From positions 1 through 62,808 of the forward strand of contig CAJFRA010000010.1 in assembly GCA_904419295.1 (NCBI GenBank): a stretch of DNA of 62,808 nucleotides, in the 5' to 3' direction. The position numbers and the translations under genes were made by a program. Below are positions 38,244-47,280 of this stretch, piece by piece. The stretch's first letter is position 1. The number at the start of each line of letters is the position of its first letter. This DNA comes from Candidatus Pseudobutyricicoccus lothianensis. Lineage in GTDB: Bacteria > Bacillota > Clostridia > Oscillospirales > Butyricicoccaceae. The notes under the pieces were generated by a model. The model saw only the letters and a list, made by a program, of their open reading frames with translations, did no database searches and was not told where the DNA came from.

Positions 38244-39086
38244 TTAAAATCGGTAAATGGAGCAAAGCTCTGTCTCTTTGACTGCCCGGTTTCCGCGGAG
38301 CAGCAGCTTGTCGCACAGGGAAAAGGCGTTTCGGTCAATGGCGGAAGCCCACACTTCCGTCTCCGGCGGCAGAATGGCCTTGGCAGTCCGGATGCTCTGG
38401 GCAAGGAGGGCTGCTGCAGTCCGGCCGCCCCGAAACGCCGGCAGCACGTACAGCCCGGCCAGATGGCAGCCCTCTCCCTTGCGGTCGATCAGAAAGATGC
38501 CGGACAAGGCTCCGTTTTCCATACAGAAGCTGGAGAGCTCTTTCCAGGGATGGGTCAGATATGCCAAATTGGCAAAATCAGGAAGCGCCCCGCTGCCCAG
38601 CAGAACTTGATAGGCATTTTGAACCTCCGGCGGGGCGTCCAGCACAGAATATACCGCCAGCGATGGCGAAGGAGGTACGCTTACATCCGGGATATCCCCC
38701 AACTGGGTAGAGAAACTTGTGGATACAGCCTTTGGCCGGGAAAAGCCCGCCCGTTCCAGAATGCCCAGCGTCTGTTTTCCGTTTTCCAACATGCTGGGGG
38801 AGTAAATGGCTTTGACCTCACGGGCACCCCTGGCACAAAGCTGCCCCAGCAGCCCGCGGAGCAAATAGGTCCCCAGCCCGCACAGCCTGGCTTTGGGGTC
38901 CACAAAGATATAGCGGAGGCAGTAATCGCCCCCCTGTTCCCGCTGGGCGAGAGCGGCTCCGCAGGCAGAGGTCCCGTATGCCGCGCCGACGCACACAGTG
39001 TCGTCCCGGCCCAGCATGGCCCGAAAATTTTCGGGGATGTACTGCGAAAAGGCCTTGTCCTCCGGCCCCACCAACCATAAGGTCAA
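38244..39086 (-). CDS. Protein with two GNAT acetyltransferase domains
   Basis: 280 residues from a likely TTG start at 39086 (GGGAG upstream). The N-terminal GNAT domain includes YCLRYIFVDPKARLCGLGTYLLRGLLG and the C-terminal one HLAGLYVLPAFRGGRTAAALLAQSI. The substrate is unknown. It sits directly before the DUF4157 gene, so it may modify that protein or its target. A TATAAT on the minus strand (39130-39135) rules out a GTG at 39125, because that codon would be too close to the RNA start. The exact N-terminus is uncertain. Confidence 0.8.
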   Translation of the reverse strand: MTLWLVGPEDKAFSQYIPENFRAMLGRDDTVCVGAAYGTSACGAALAQREQGGDYCLRYIFVDPKARLCGLGTYLLRGLLGQLCARGAREVKAIYSPSMLENGKQTLGILERAGFSRPKAVSTSFSTQLGDIPDVSVPPSPSLAVYSVLDAPPEVQNAYQVLLGSGALPDFANLAYLTHPWKELSSFCMENGALSGIFLIDRKGEGCHLAGLYVLPAFRGGRTAAALLAQSIRTAKAILPPETEVWASAIDRNAFSLCDKLLLRGNRAVKETELCSIYRF

Positions 39087-39387
39087 ACGCTCCAAAGGCT
39101 CCCTCGCCTCCCGCTGATTTCTCACTTTAATTATACCAACCTTCCGGGCGGCTGGGTTCTGCGTTCTGCATCCTTTATACCTTGTTTGCGTCGCCCCAGA
39201 GAGGGATTTTGCAATTTCCCGCTGTCTGGCCCGGAGGAAGGGGCAACAGGGCAAAAGACCGGTCACACCTGCGCTCCCCAGAGCCGGTAGGCAACGCCAT
39301 GTCTACTTGAGACCTATTCTTCGGAAGGCCTTGCAGAACAGAGCTTCATTTGGCAACAGTCTATTCTCATACTGTTTACAAACCCTG

Positions 39388-39417
39388 TTTGCTCTTTTGC
39401 CCCGGCCAGTGTATAAT
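39388..39417 (+). promoter_or_regulatory. Promoter of the aldo/keto reductase gene
   Basis: A perfect TATAAT (39412-39417) is preceded at 18 bases by TTTGCT (39388-39393). The rest of the 368-base gap (39087-39454) holds the minus-strand -10 of the GNAT gene and no further gene. Confidence 0.55.
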
Positions 39418-39454
39418 AGGGCCATGAGAATGACGGAAGGAGAAGCGATGGCTT

Positions 39455-40486
39455 ATGAAAATGAAAAAACTGGGCCGCACCGGCCTGATGGTGACAGAAA
39501 ATTCCTTTGGCGCCCTGCCCATCCAGCGCATCGACAAGCAGAGTGCGGTGGAGCTGCTGCACATGGCCTATGACGGCGGCATCAACTACTACGACACCGC
39601 CCGGGCCTACACCGACAGCGAAGAAAAACTGGGTGAGGCCTTCCACGACCGCCGGGAAAAGATCGTCATTTCCACCAAGAGCCAGGGCAAGACAAAGGAG
39701 CAAGTGCTGGCTGACCTGGATACCAGCCTAAAGCAGCTGCGCACCGATTATGTGGATATCCTGCAGCTGCACAACATCCCCGCCGTGCCCGATCTGGAGG
39801 ACGAAAATAGCCCCTATTATGCCCTGGTAGAGGCCAAAAAGCAGGGGAAATGCCGGTTCATCGGCGTTACCTCCCACCGGCGCAATGTGGCGGAGCAGGC
39901 GGTGAAGACCGGCCTGTATGACACGCTGCAATTCCCCGTCTCCCATATCTCGCCCCAGGCGGATCTGGACCTGATCCAGCTGTGCGCCGAAAACGACGTG
40001 GGCTTTATCGCCATGAAGGCCCTTTCCGGCGGCCTCATCACCTGCGCCCAGGCAGCCTATGCCTTTTTCCAGCAGTTCCCCAACGCCGTGCCCATTTGGG
40101 GCATCCAGAAAAAAGAAGAGCTGCAGCAATTTTTGGATTGTGCGGCCCAGGGTATTACGCTGACCCCTGAGCTGGAACAGGTGATCGAGAAAGACCGGAA
40201 AGAGCTGGCGGGCAATTTCTGCCGGGGCTGCGGTTATTGCATGCCCTGCCGGGAAGGCATCCAGATCAACACCATCGCCCGGCTGCCCCAGCTGCTGCGC
40301 CGTTCCCCCTGGCAGCAGTACATGACAGAAGAATGGTGCGCCGAAATGGCCAAAGTGGAAAATTGCCGCCGCTGCGGCGCTTGTGAGAGCAAGTGCCCCT
40401 ATGGGCTGAACTGCCCCCAACTGCTGCGGGAAGCCCTGGAGGACTGGAAGCAGTTCCGCCGGGAGAAAGGGTATGCCGACTGCTGA
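39455..40486 (+). CDS. Aldo/keto reductase with C-terminal [4Fe-4S] domain
   Basis: 343 residues. The AKR barrel shows GRTGLMVTENSFGALP, the catalytic-type YDTARAYTDSEEKLGEAF and KSQGKT, then LQLHNI and VGFIAMKALSGGL. The C-terminus adds two Cys clusters, CRGCGYCMPC and CRRCGACESKCPYGL, typical of anaerobe AKRs that pass electrons through iron-sulfur clusters. The substrate is unknown. The GGAAGGAG site is better spaced for an out-of-frame ATG at 39448. The true start is 39455 or 39461. Confidence 0.92.
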   Translation: MKMKKLGRTGLMVTENSFGALPIQRIDKQSAVELLHMAYDGGINYYDTARAYTDSEEKLGEAFHDRREKIVISTKSQGKTKEQVLADLDTSLKQLRTDYVDILQLHNIPAVPDLEDENSPYYALVEAKKQGKCRFIGVTSHRRNVAEQAVKTGLYDTLQFPVSHISPQADLDLIQLCAENDVGFIAMKALSGGLITCAQAAYAFFQQFPNAVPIWGIQKKEELQQFLDCAAQGITLTPELEQVIEKDRKELAGNFCRGCGYCMPCREGIQINTIARLPQLLRRSPWQQYMTEEWCAEMAKVENCRRCGACESKCPYGLNCPQLLREALEDWKQFRREKGYADC

Positions 40487-40518
40487 ACCCCTAGACAGAC
40501 CAGAGAAAGGAAAATGGA

Positions 40519-41130
40519 ATGAAAGCCATTTCCAATGTGAAGAAGATATGCATCGGTGTGGCGGCAGGCCTGGCCTGCGCTGCCCTGTGTTTTGGCCTGG
40601 GTTTCCTGTGGCGGGGCAAGACTTCCGCCGGGCCCACCATCACATCAGACGTGCTGACCAACAGCATTCAACAGGCCCAGGAATTGACCACGGTCAAATA
40701 TCTGTATACCAACATGGGCAAATTTGAAGAGAGCACGGATTTTTACGGCTGGAAAGTGCCCTTTACCACCAAGGCCTTTATCATCTCCTACGACGGAGAG
40801 ATCACCGCCGGGGTGGATCTGAGCGAAGCCACTGTGGAAAAACAAGGGGACCAGGTGACAGTCTCCTTGCCCCAGGCTAAGATCTTGACCCATACCATCG
40901 ACGAAGACAGCATCCAGGTCTTCGATGAGACCAGCAACGTGTTCAACCCCATCCGCATCACCGATTATACGGAGTTTTCCAAGGACCAGAAAGAGGCTCT
41001 GGAGGAAAAGGCGGTGAACAACGGCCTGCTGGAAGAAGCCCGCAGCCGGGCGGAAGACAGTATTGAAGGCCTGCTGCTCTCCCTGCAGGGGGATGAGGCT
41101 TGGCAGATCACCTTTGAAAACGCAGAGTGA
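40519..41130 (+). CDS. DUF4230 protein, membrane-anchored
   Basis: 203 residues. One N-terminal transmembrane segment (10-31) is followed by the DUF4230 domain: LTTVKYLYTNMGKFEES, KAFIISYDGEITAGVDLSEATVE and VTVSLPQAKILTHTID. The bulk is probably extracellular. The function is unknown. AAAGGAAAATGGA precedes the ATG. It lies 32 bases after the aldo/keto reductase gene, so the two may share a transcript. Confidence 0.88.
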   Translation: MKAISNVKKICIGVAAGLACAALCFGLGFLWRGKTSAGPTITSDVLTNSIQQAQELTTVKYLYTNMGKFEESTDFYGWKVPFTTKAFIISYDGEITAGVDLSEATVEKQGDQVTVSLPQAKILTHTIDEDSIQVFDETSNVFNPIRITDYTEFSKDQKEALEEKAVNNGLLEEARSRAEDSIEGLLLSLQGDEAWQITFENAE

Positions 41131-41250
41131 ACCCAATTGCCCTGTGCGACCCAAAAACCGGCCTGTGGAGAAAGGCTGTGGGAAAGGGAGGACAGGGCCC
41201 TGTGAAAGAGCCCCGTTGCCGGGCGCTTTTCCAAAAGGAGGCGGTATGGC

Positions 41251-41913
41251 ATGTGGATCACAGTCAACGGCGTGGAGCTGTATTACCAAAAGACAGGCCA
41301 GGGCAGCCCGGTGGTGCTGCTCCATGGCAACGGGGAAAGCCACCGGATCTTTGATGTGCTGATCCGCCAGCTGGCCACCCGGCATACGGTCTATGCCCTG
41401 GACAGCCGGGGCCAGGGCCGGAGCCAAATGGGGGATGGGATCTCCTATAACCAGATGGCCCGGGACACCGCCGCTTTCATCCGGGCGCTGGGGCTGGAAA
41501 AACCAGCGGTATACGGCTTTAGCGATGGCGGCATCATCGGGCTGCTACTGGCCATCCATTGGCCGGGCCTGCTGTCGCGGCTGGCTGTCAGCGGCGCCAA
41601 TGCGATGCCCCAAGGAATGCGCGCCCGGTGGTATTGGCTGTTTCGGGTGATGGACCAGTTTGCCGGAGAGGCCCCCATGCTCCGTATGATGGTGCAGGAG
41701 CCTCAGATCACGGCAGAACAGCTGCGCTCCATCCGCCTGCCGGTGCTGGTGCTGGCCGGGCAGCGCGACATGGTGCGCACCCAGCACACCTGCTGGATCG
41801 CCCAGAATATCCCGGGCAGCAAGCTGTGTTTCGTGCCCAAGGCCGGCCATGGGGATTACATCGTGCACAGCCCCCGGGTCTACCATTACATCAAAGATTT
41901 CCTGCGGCCATAG
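41251..41913 (+). CDS. Alpha/beta hydrolase
   Basis: 220 residues. The oxyanion segment is LLHGNGES and the nucleophile elbow is YGFSDGG (Ser near 92). The acid residue is likely in VLAGQRDMV and the catalytic His in AGHGDYIVHSP. The substrate is not predictable. AGGAGG is 9 bases before the ATG, and the gene ends at a strong terminator. Confidence 0.92.
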   Translation: MWITVNGVELYYQKTGQGSPVVLLHGNGESHRIFDVLIRQLATRHTVYALDSRGQGRSQMGDGISYNQMARDTAAFIRALGLEKPAVYGFSDGGIIGLLLAIHWPGLLSRLAVSGANAMPQGMRARWYWLFRVMDQFAGEAPMLRMMVQEPQITAEQLRSIRLPVLVLAGQRDMVRTQHTCWIAQNIPGSKLCFVPKAGHGDYIVHSPRVYHYIKDFLRP

Positions 41914-41925
41914 GGCAGGGGAGCA

Positions 41926-41964
41926 CCAGGGGGGCAAGATCCGATCTTGCCGCCCTGGTTTTTT
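41926..41964 (+). terminator. Rho-independent terminator of the hydrolase gene
   Basis: A CCAGGGGGGCAAGATC / GATCTTGCCGCCCTGG stem (one mismatch) is followed by TTTTTT. Confidence 0.9.
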
Positions 41965-41996
41965 GTGCCCTCCTTTTCCCGCCTGGCTGCAAAAGA

Positions 41997-42037
41997 CAAA
42001 CCGCCCGGCTGCCCACAATGGGCGGCCGGGCGGTTTG
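41997..42037. terminator. Terminator of the SurA-like gene
   Basis: A CAAACCGCCCGGC / GCCGGGCGGTTTG stem lies 17 bases past the stop on the minus strand. The T-tract there is TCTTTT. It may also act on the plus strand. Confidence 0.6.
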
Positions 42038-42053
42038 CCATACAGGAACGCTT

Positions 42054-43055
42054 TTACTTCACATAATCCCACAGGTTTTCCAGATCCATCTTGGCGTAGA
42101 CCTTGGAAGTGTGCACGGTGGCATCTTCTTTCCAGCCGTCCAGCAGTTCGTTGAATTTGGCGTCGCGCGCCTCTTGCTGGATGGCCTCCCGGTTGTTGTC
42201 GTAGTAAGCGGCGGTCAGCGGCAGCCGCTTGACGATATAGTAGCCGTCCGCACCTTCGTAAACGCCGCCCACTTCGTTGTTTTCCAAAGAGAGCAGCTCA
42301 TCGAACTGGGAAGAGCCGGAGATCTGGGAATGGCTCATCACGATGCCGTCGGCATTGGCCGACATGTAGGTATCGTCGTTGTATTGCCCAAGCAGGGCCG
42401 TGAAGTTGCAGCCCGGGGTCTGGGCCAGCCGCAGCACCCGCTGGGCTTCCTCCAGCTGGGCGGCGGCTTCGCTGTCGGAAAGGGGCTCCCCCTGGTCATC
42501 CAGCAGGGAAAAGCGGATGTATTGGACCTGGGCATAGTGGTCGGCAAAAAATTGCCGCAGTTCTTCATCGGAATAGGCGTACTCCCCTTCATCTCCCACC
42601 AGGTAGTTGTAGAGCTTGTCATAGTAATAGACATTGGCCTGGAATTTATCGTAGACCCGGTCGGTCATGGCGGAGGCCTGCAAAAACTCCAGGTAGCCGG
42701 CAGTGCCGCCGTGCTCCTCTATCAGGGCGTCTTTGTTTTCCTTCAGCGCTTTTTCATCGGCGTCGGTCAGCTCCAGCCCGTATTCTTCGCACTTTTCCAG
42801 CACCACCTCTGCGGTGACGATCTGGTCCAGGGATTCTTCTTTGACCTGTTGAGTGGTCTGTTCGTCGTAGGCCCCGTCCGCCTGGGCGGTGCCGGTGCGG
42901 TTTTCCAGGTTCAGCCGGTTGTATTCCATGTAAAAGGCCAGCTCCGCCGCATCCACATCCCGGCCGTCTACCGTGATGGCCTCAGGACTGGGGGAACAGC
43001 CGGACAGCAGCGCCAGCAGGCAGGCGCAGGCGGGCAGGGCGAATCGTTTTTTCAT
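42054..43055 (-). CDS. SurA/PrsA-like foldase lipoprotein
   Basis: 333 residues. A lipoprotein signal MKKRFALPACACLLALLSGC ends at Cys 20. The N-terminal helical part (VDGRDVDAAELAFYMEYNRLN ... TDRVYDKFQAN) and the C-terminal parvulin-like PPIase region (SANADGIVMSHSQISGSSQFDELLSLENNEVGGVYEGADGYYIVKR) resemble SurA/PrsA. It would help secreted proteins fold outside the membrane. Its ATG overlaps the mfd stop (ATGA), so it is the last gene of the glmU-prs-pth-mfd run. Confidence 0.88.
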   Translation of the reverse strand: MKKRFALPACACLLALLSGCSPSPEAITVDGRDVDAAELAFYMEYNRLNLENRTGTAQADGAYDEQTTQQVKEESLDQIVTAEVVLEKCEEYGLELTDADEKALKENKDALIEEHGGTAGYLEFLQASAMTDRVYDKFQANVYYYDKLYNYLVGDEGEYAYSDEELRQFFADHYAQVQYIRFSLLDDQGEPLSDSEAAAQLEEAQRVLRLAQTPGCNFTALLGQYNDDTYMSANADGIVMSHSQISGSSQFDELLSLENNEVGGVYEGADGYYIVKRLPLTAAYYDNNREAIQQEARDAKFNELLDGWKEDATVHTSKVYAKMDLENLWDYVK

Positions 43056-46000
43056 GGTCTTTCCTCCGTGGGCTTGTTTTCCTCTATGGTAGCACGCTCT
43101 TGCTCTTGATATAAATCGAAAAAGGACGAGACCACTTGGTTGGCTTGGGCCAGTGGGCTCTCTTTTTTGTTCAGGATCAGCGACAGATAGGGGGCGGCCC
43201 CGGCGCTGAGCAGCATCCGGCCTTTGAAGGAGGGATGGGAACACAGCAGCGCGGCACAGGTGATGTCCTTGGCTTGGAAGGTGATGATCAGCCGGCCGTC
43301 CCGCTGGGTCAGCTCGCTGATGCCGCAGTCGCCGGCTTTGGCCCGCAGCAATGCGATGTCCAGCAGATTGATCGCCTGCTGGGGCGGGTCGCCGTAGCGG
43401 TCCAGCATTTCATCCACCATATCGTCGTAATCGTCCCGGTTGCGGATCAGGGCGATGCGGCGGTACAGATCCACCCGCTGGCCGGAATCGGGCACGTAAT
43501 TGGCGGGCAGCGAAGCGCTGACAAGCAGATCGGCGCTGCATTCCGTATGGGGTCTTGCCGGCGCGCCGCCGGCTTCGGCCACCGCCTCTTCCAGCAGTTT
43601 GAGGTAGAGATCGTAGCCCACCGAGAGCATGTGGCCGCTCTGTTCGGCCCCCAGCACGTTGCCCGCCCCGCGGATCTCCAGATCCCGCATGGCGATCTTG
43701 AAGCCCGAGCCGAATTCGGCAAACTCCCGGATGGCAGACAGCCGCTTTTGGGAGATCTCCGACAGCACTTTGCCCCGGCGGTAGGTCAGGTAGGCATACG
43801 CCCGCCGGTGGGAACGGCCGATCCGCCCCCGAATCTGGTGCAGTTGGGCCAGGCCCATGTAGTCGGCGTCTTCGATGATGAGGGTGTTGGCGTTGGCAAT
43901 GTCGATGCCCGTTTCAATGATGGTGGTGCACACCAAGATCTGCACTTCGCCGTTGTAGGCCTTCGTCATCACCGATGAGAGCTCCCGCTCGCTCATGCGG
44001 CCGTGGGCGATGCCGATGGAGGCGTCGGGAAAAGCCTGCTGGAGCACCAGGGCGGTCTTATCGATGGAATCGATGCGGTTGTGCAGGTAGTAGACCTGCC
44101 CGCCCCGGGCCAGCTCCTTGCGGATGGCGTCGAAGACCACGCCCTGGTCGTATTCCAGCACATAGGTCTGCACCGGCTGCCGGTCGTGGGGCGCCTCTTC
44201 CAGCACCGACATATCCCGTATGCCGGAAAGGGCCATATTCAGCGTGCGGGGGATGGGGGTGGCTGTCAGCGTCAGCACATCCACCGCGTTGGTCATCTGC
44301 TTGATCTGCTCTTTGTGGGAAACGCCGAAGCGCTGTTCTTCGTCCACCACCAGCAGGCCCAGGTCTTTGAAATGCACGTCTTTTTGCAGCATCCGGTGGG
44401 TGCCGATGACAATGTCCACCTGGCCGCTTTGCAGCATGCGCAGGGTCTCTTTTTGCAGCCTGGCCGTGCGGAAGCGGCTCAGGGTATCCACTTTGATGGG
44501 GTAGCCGGAAAAACGGGCGCAGGCAGAGAGGAAATGCTGCCGGGCCAGCACGGTAGTGGGCACCAAAATGGCGGCCTGCTTGCCCGAAAGCACGCATTTC
44601 ATCACCGCGCGGAAAGCCACTTCCGTTTTGCCAAAACCCACATCGCCGCACAAAAGCCGGTCCATGGGGTGGGGCTGCTCCATATCCCGCTTGATCTCGG
44701 CGGTACAGGTCAGCTGGTCTTCGGTCTCATCGTAGGGGAAGGCCTCTTCAAAACTGCGCTGCCAGTCGTCGTCGGGCAAAAAGGCGAAGCCCGGCGTGCT
44801 GCGGCGGGCGGCATACAGCTTGATCAGCTGGTCCGCCAGATCCCGGGCCGCTTTTTTGGCCCGCACTTTTGTCTTGGCCCAGGCGGTACCGCCCAGCTTG
44901 GAAAGGCGGATGTTGGCATCTTCTGGCGCGCCGATGTATTTGGAGACCAGGTCCAGGGCAGTGGCAGGCACATAGAGGAAGTCGGTGCCCGCAAAGGCGA
45001 TCTTCAGATAATCCCGGGTGACGCCGTCGCTGGTGATGCGCTCCACCGCCACGAAGCGGCCGATGCCGTGGTGCTCATGGACCACGTAGTCGCCGGGCGT
45101 CAGGTCGCTGAAGCTTTTGACCCGGTCCCGGTTGGAAGTCTTCCGCTTGCTCCCTTCGCTCCGGCGCTGCAAAATAGCGCCGTCGCACAGCACGGCCAAC
45201 TGGATGCCCGGGTATTCAAAACCGGCGGAAAGGGACCCTTCCAACAGACAGACCGAATGGGGGTCTTCCAGCCGGAAGCTGTAAGGGACCTCGTTTTCAG
45301 CCAACAGGCGGGCCATGTTTTGCAGGCGCTGGGGGCCGCCGGCCAGCACGCACACCCGGTAAGACAGGTCCAGGTAATTGCGGATGTCGCTCAAGGCAGT
45401 TTCCAGGCTGCCGTTGTAGGCGGGCAGCTGTTTGGCAGTCAGCGAAACGATGGCTTGGGGCTCAAAGCCGCCGGAGCTGGTGAGAAAGGAATCGAACACC
45501 AACACTTGGCGCTGGAGCAGCTGGGCCCGCAGGTGTTCGAAACTGATGTGGAATTCACACTGGGAAGGCACCAGACACCCTTGCTCCAGCAAGCTGGCCA
45601 CATCTTCGTTCATGCGGAAGGCAAAACCGGTGCCCGCCTCGTGGATGCCGGGACTGTCATCCAGCACCACCAGGCAGTTTTCCGGCAGGTAGTCCAAAGC
45701 AGTGCACAGCTGGGGATAGATCAGAGGCATATACCGGTCACAGCTGGGGAACAGGCTCTCCTCTTCCAAGCGCTGGACATCCTGCTCCAGGTTTTTCCGC
45801 AGGGCAGGGGAGGTCCCCGCTTTGCCCTCCAGCTTTTGCAGCGTGTCCGCCAAACCGGCGCAGCCGCCGTTGGCCAGGCGCGGCAGGGTCTCCCGGGCAG
45901 GCAAAATGCGCACCTGCTTGATGTTGCGGGTGCGCCGCTGGCTCTGGGGGTCGAATTCCCCCAGGGAATCCACGGTATCGCCAAAAAATTCGGCCCGGAC

Positions 46001-46582
46001 CGGCACTTGGGCGCCGGCGGGGAACAGGTCTAAAATGCCGCCCCGGACGGAAAATTGGCCGCTGCCCTCCACAGAGAGGGCCCGGGTATACCCGGCGTCC
46101 ACCAAGGCGTTTTCCAGGGCATCCAGCGGATAATCCTCATCCAGCGCCAGGGTGAAGGAAGCCTTTTCCAAGGCTTCCGGCGGCAGGGTGCGCATCAGCA
46201 GCGCTTCGCAGGGGGCAGCCAGCACCGGCTGCTTGGCATGGACAAATTCATCCAGGGCCCCCAGCCGCTGGTGCTCAAACTCCCGGGAGGCGTTGTCGAT
46301 GTTGTGGAACACATATTCCCGGGCAGGGAGCAAGCTGGCCTTCACCCCGGAAAAGTGGGTGAAATCCGCCGCCAGGCGGCGGGCCTGGCCCTCGTCCCGG
46401 GTGACCAGCAGCAGGGGGCGGCCGGTCTGGGCCTGGAGGGCGGCGGCAAAATGGGCCTTGTGCACCGGCGACATGCCGTAGACAGACACCACCTGTTTGC
46501 CAGCCTGGACAGCCTCCAGCAGGGATCGAAATTCCGGCAGCTCATTTAGCTGCGGCACAAGCTCTTTCATATCGGACTCCAT
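43052..46582 (-). CDS. mfd: Transcription-repair coupling factor Mfd
   Basis: 1176 residues, the usual size. Mfd removes RNA polymerase stalled at lesions and recruits UvrA. The N-terminal UvrB-like module (to about 350), the RNA-polymerase-interacting domain (VHEHHGIGRFVAVERI near 500), and the translocase with GDVGFGKTEVAFRA (near 650) and DEEQRFGV (Walker B) are seen. The TRG motif region and C-terminal domain follow. A second in-frame ATG at 46570, with GGAG 6 bases upstream, is an alternative start. Confidence 0.97.
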   Translation of the reverse strand: MESDMKELVPQLNELPEFRSLLEAVQAGKQVVSVYGMSPVHKAHFAAALQAQTGRPLLLVTRDEGQARRLAADFTHFSGVKASLLPAREYVFHNIDNASREFEHQRLGALDEFVHAKQPVLAAPCEALLMRTLPPEALEKASFTLALDEDYPLDALENALVDAGYTRALSVEGSGQFSVRGGILDLFPAGAQVPVRAEFFGDTVDSLGEFDPQSQRRTRNIKQVRILPARETLPRLANGGCAGLADTLQKLEGKAGTSPALRKNLEQDVQRLEEESLFPSCDRYMPLIYPQLCTALDYLPENCLVVLDDSPGIHEAGTGFAFRMNEDVASLLEQGCLVPSQCEFHISFEHLRAQLLQRQVLVFDSFLTSSGGFEPQAIVSLTAKQLPAYNGSLETALSDIRNYLDLSYRVCVLAGGPQRLQNMARLLAENEVPYSFRLEDPHSVCLLEGSLSAGFEYPGIQLAVLCDGAILQRRSEGSKRKTSNRDRVKSFSDLTPGDYVVHEHHGIGRFVAVERITSDGVTRDYLKIAFAGTDFLYVPATALDLVSKYIGAPEDANIRLSKLGGTAWAKTKVRAKKAARDLADQLIKLYAARRSTPGFAFLPDDDWQRSFEEAFPYDETEDQLTCTAEIKRDMEQPHPMDRLLCGDVGFGKTEVAFRAVMKCVLSGKQAAILVPTTVLARQHFLSACARFSGYPIKVDTLSRFRTARLQKETLRMLQSGQVDIVIGTHRMLQKDVHFKDLGLLVVDEEQRFGVSHKEQIKQMTNAVDVLTLTATPIPRTLNMALSGIRDMSVLEEAPHDRQPVQTYVLEYDQGVVFDAIRKELARGGQVYYLHNRIDSIDKTALVLQQAFPDASIGIAHGRMSERELSSVMTKAYNGEVQILVCTTIIETGIDIANANTLIIEDADYMGLAQLHQIRGRIGRSHRRAYAYLTYRRGKVLSEISQKRLSAIREFAEFGSGFKIAMRDLEIRGAGNVLGAEQSGHMLSVGYDLYLKLLEEAVAEAGGAPARPHTECSADLLVSASLPANYVPDSGQRVDLYRRIALIRNRDDYDDMVDEMLDRYGDPPQQAINLLDIALLRAKAGDCGISELTQRDGRLIITFQAKDITCAALLCSHPSFKGRMLLSAGAAPYLSLILNKKESPLAQANQVVSSFFDLYQEQERATIEENKPTEERP

Positions 46583-46591
46583 AAAGGCTTC

Positions 46592-46613
46592 CCCCGTTTC
46601 AGCCGAAACGGGG
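46592..46613 (-). repeat. Hairpin between pth and mfd
   Basis: A perfect stem CCCCCGTTTC / GAAACGGGGG lies just before mfd. No T-run follows on the minus strand, so it is more likely an mRNA stem than a terminator. Confidence 0.5.
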
Positions 46614-46633
46614 GTGTGGTTGGTTTTTGCAGA

Positions 46634-47275
46634 TCAGTTGTTGGAGATCGGGCCGCTGCCGTTGAACTGCTGCATGGCTTGGTCCACACCCTGGCACAGC
46701 AGGGTGATCACGGCTTCGGGCGCCCGTTTGACGCCTTCGTAGGCATCGGAATCCAGGGTGTCCAACACAAAATCTTTCAAGTCTTCCCGGTCCCGGTCCG
46801 GCGCGCCTACGCCGATCTTGATCCGGGGGAATTGGTCGGACTGCAGCTGGTACAAAATATCCTTGATGCCGTTGTGGCCGCCGGCGCTGCCGCTGCGGCG
46901 CACCCGCAGCCGGCCGGCCGGCAGGCTGATGTCGTCGTAGACCACAACGATCCGCTCCGGCGGCACGTGGAAGGCGGCGGCCATATCCCGCACAGCCTGG
47001 CCCGACAGATTCATAAACGTCTGGGGCTTCATCAAAAGCAGGGATCTGCCCTCCAGAGTGCAGCAAGTGTAGAGGGACTGGCATTTGGCCTGCCGGATGG
47101 GGCCGGCCCCCAGCCGCTGGGCCAGCAGGTCCAGGGCCAGGAAACCGGCGTTGTGGCGGGTCATCTCGTATTTTTGGCCCGGGTTGCCCAGGCCCACCAC
47201 AATGTAGTCCACCTGTTGGGGGGTGGTTTGTTTTTTACGTCTGAAAATGGGAATACACCTCGGAATGGGCGGCAA
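46634..47275 (-). CDS. pth: Peptidyl-tRNA hydrolase
   Basis: About 204-213 residues. VVGLGNPGQKYEMTRHNAGF carries the catalytic His; KPQTFMNLSG, VYDDISLPAGRLRVR and GSAGGHNGIKDI follow. The enzyme frees peptides from dropped-off tRNA. The start is unclear: a TTG at 47275 sits 4 bases after the prs stop with no binding site. An ATT at 47248 has GAGG about 9 bases upstream and would give an FRRKK-like N-terminus. Confidence 0.95.
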   Translation of the reverse strand: MPPIPRCIPIFRRKKQTTPQQVDYIVVGLGNPGQKYEMTRHNAGFLALDLLAQRLGAGPIRQAKCQSLYTCCTLEGRSLLLMKPQTFMNLSGQAVRDMAAAFHVPPERIVVVYDDISLPAGRLRVRRSGSAGGHNGIKDILYQLQSDQFPRIKIGVGAPDRDREDLKDFVLDTLDSDAYEGVKRAPEAVITLLCQGVDQAMQQFNGSGPISNN

Positions 47276-47280
47276 AGGGA

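Noticed and set aside
44003-46033. A long plus-strand frame opposite mfd
   Set aside because: Antisense shadow of a certain gene with no homology.
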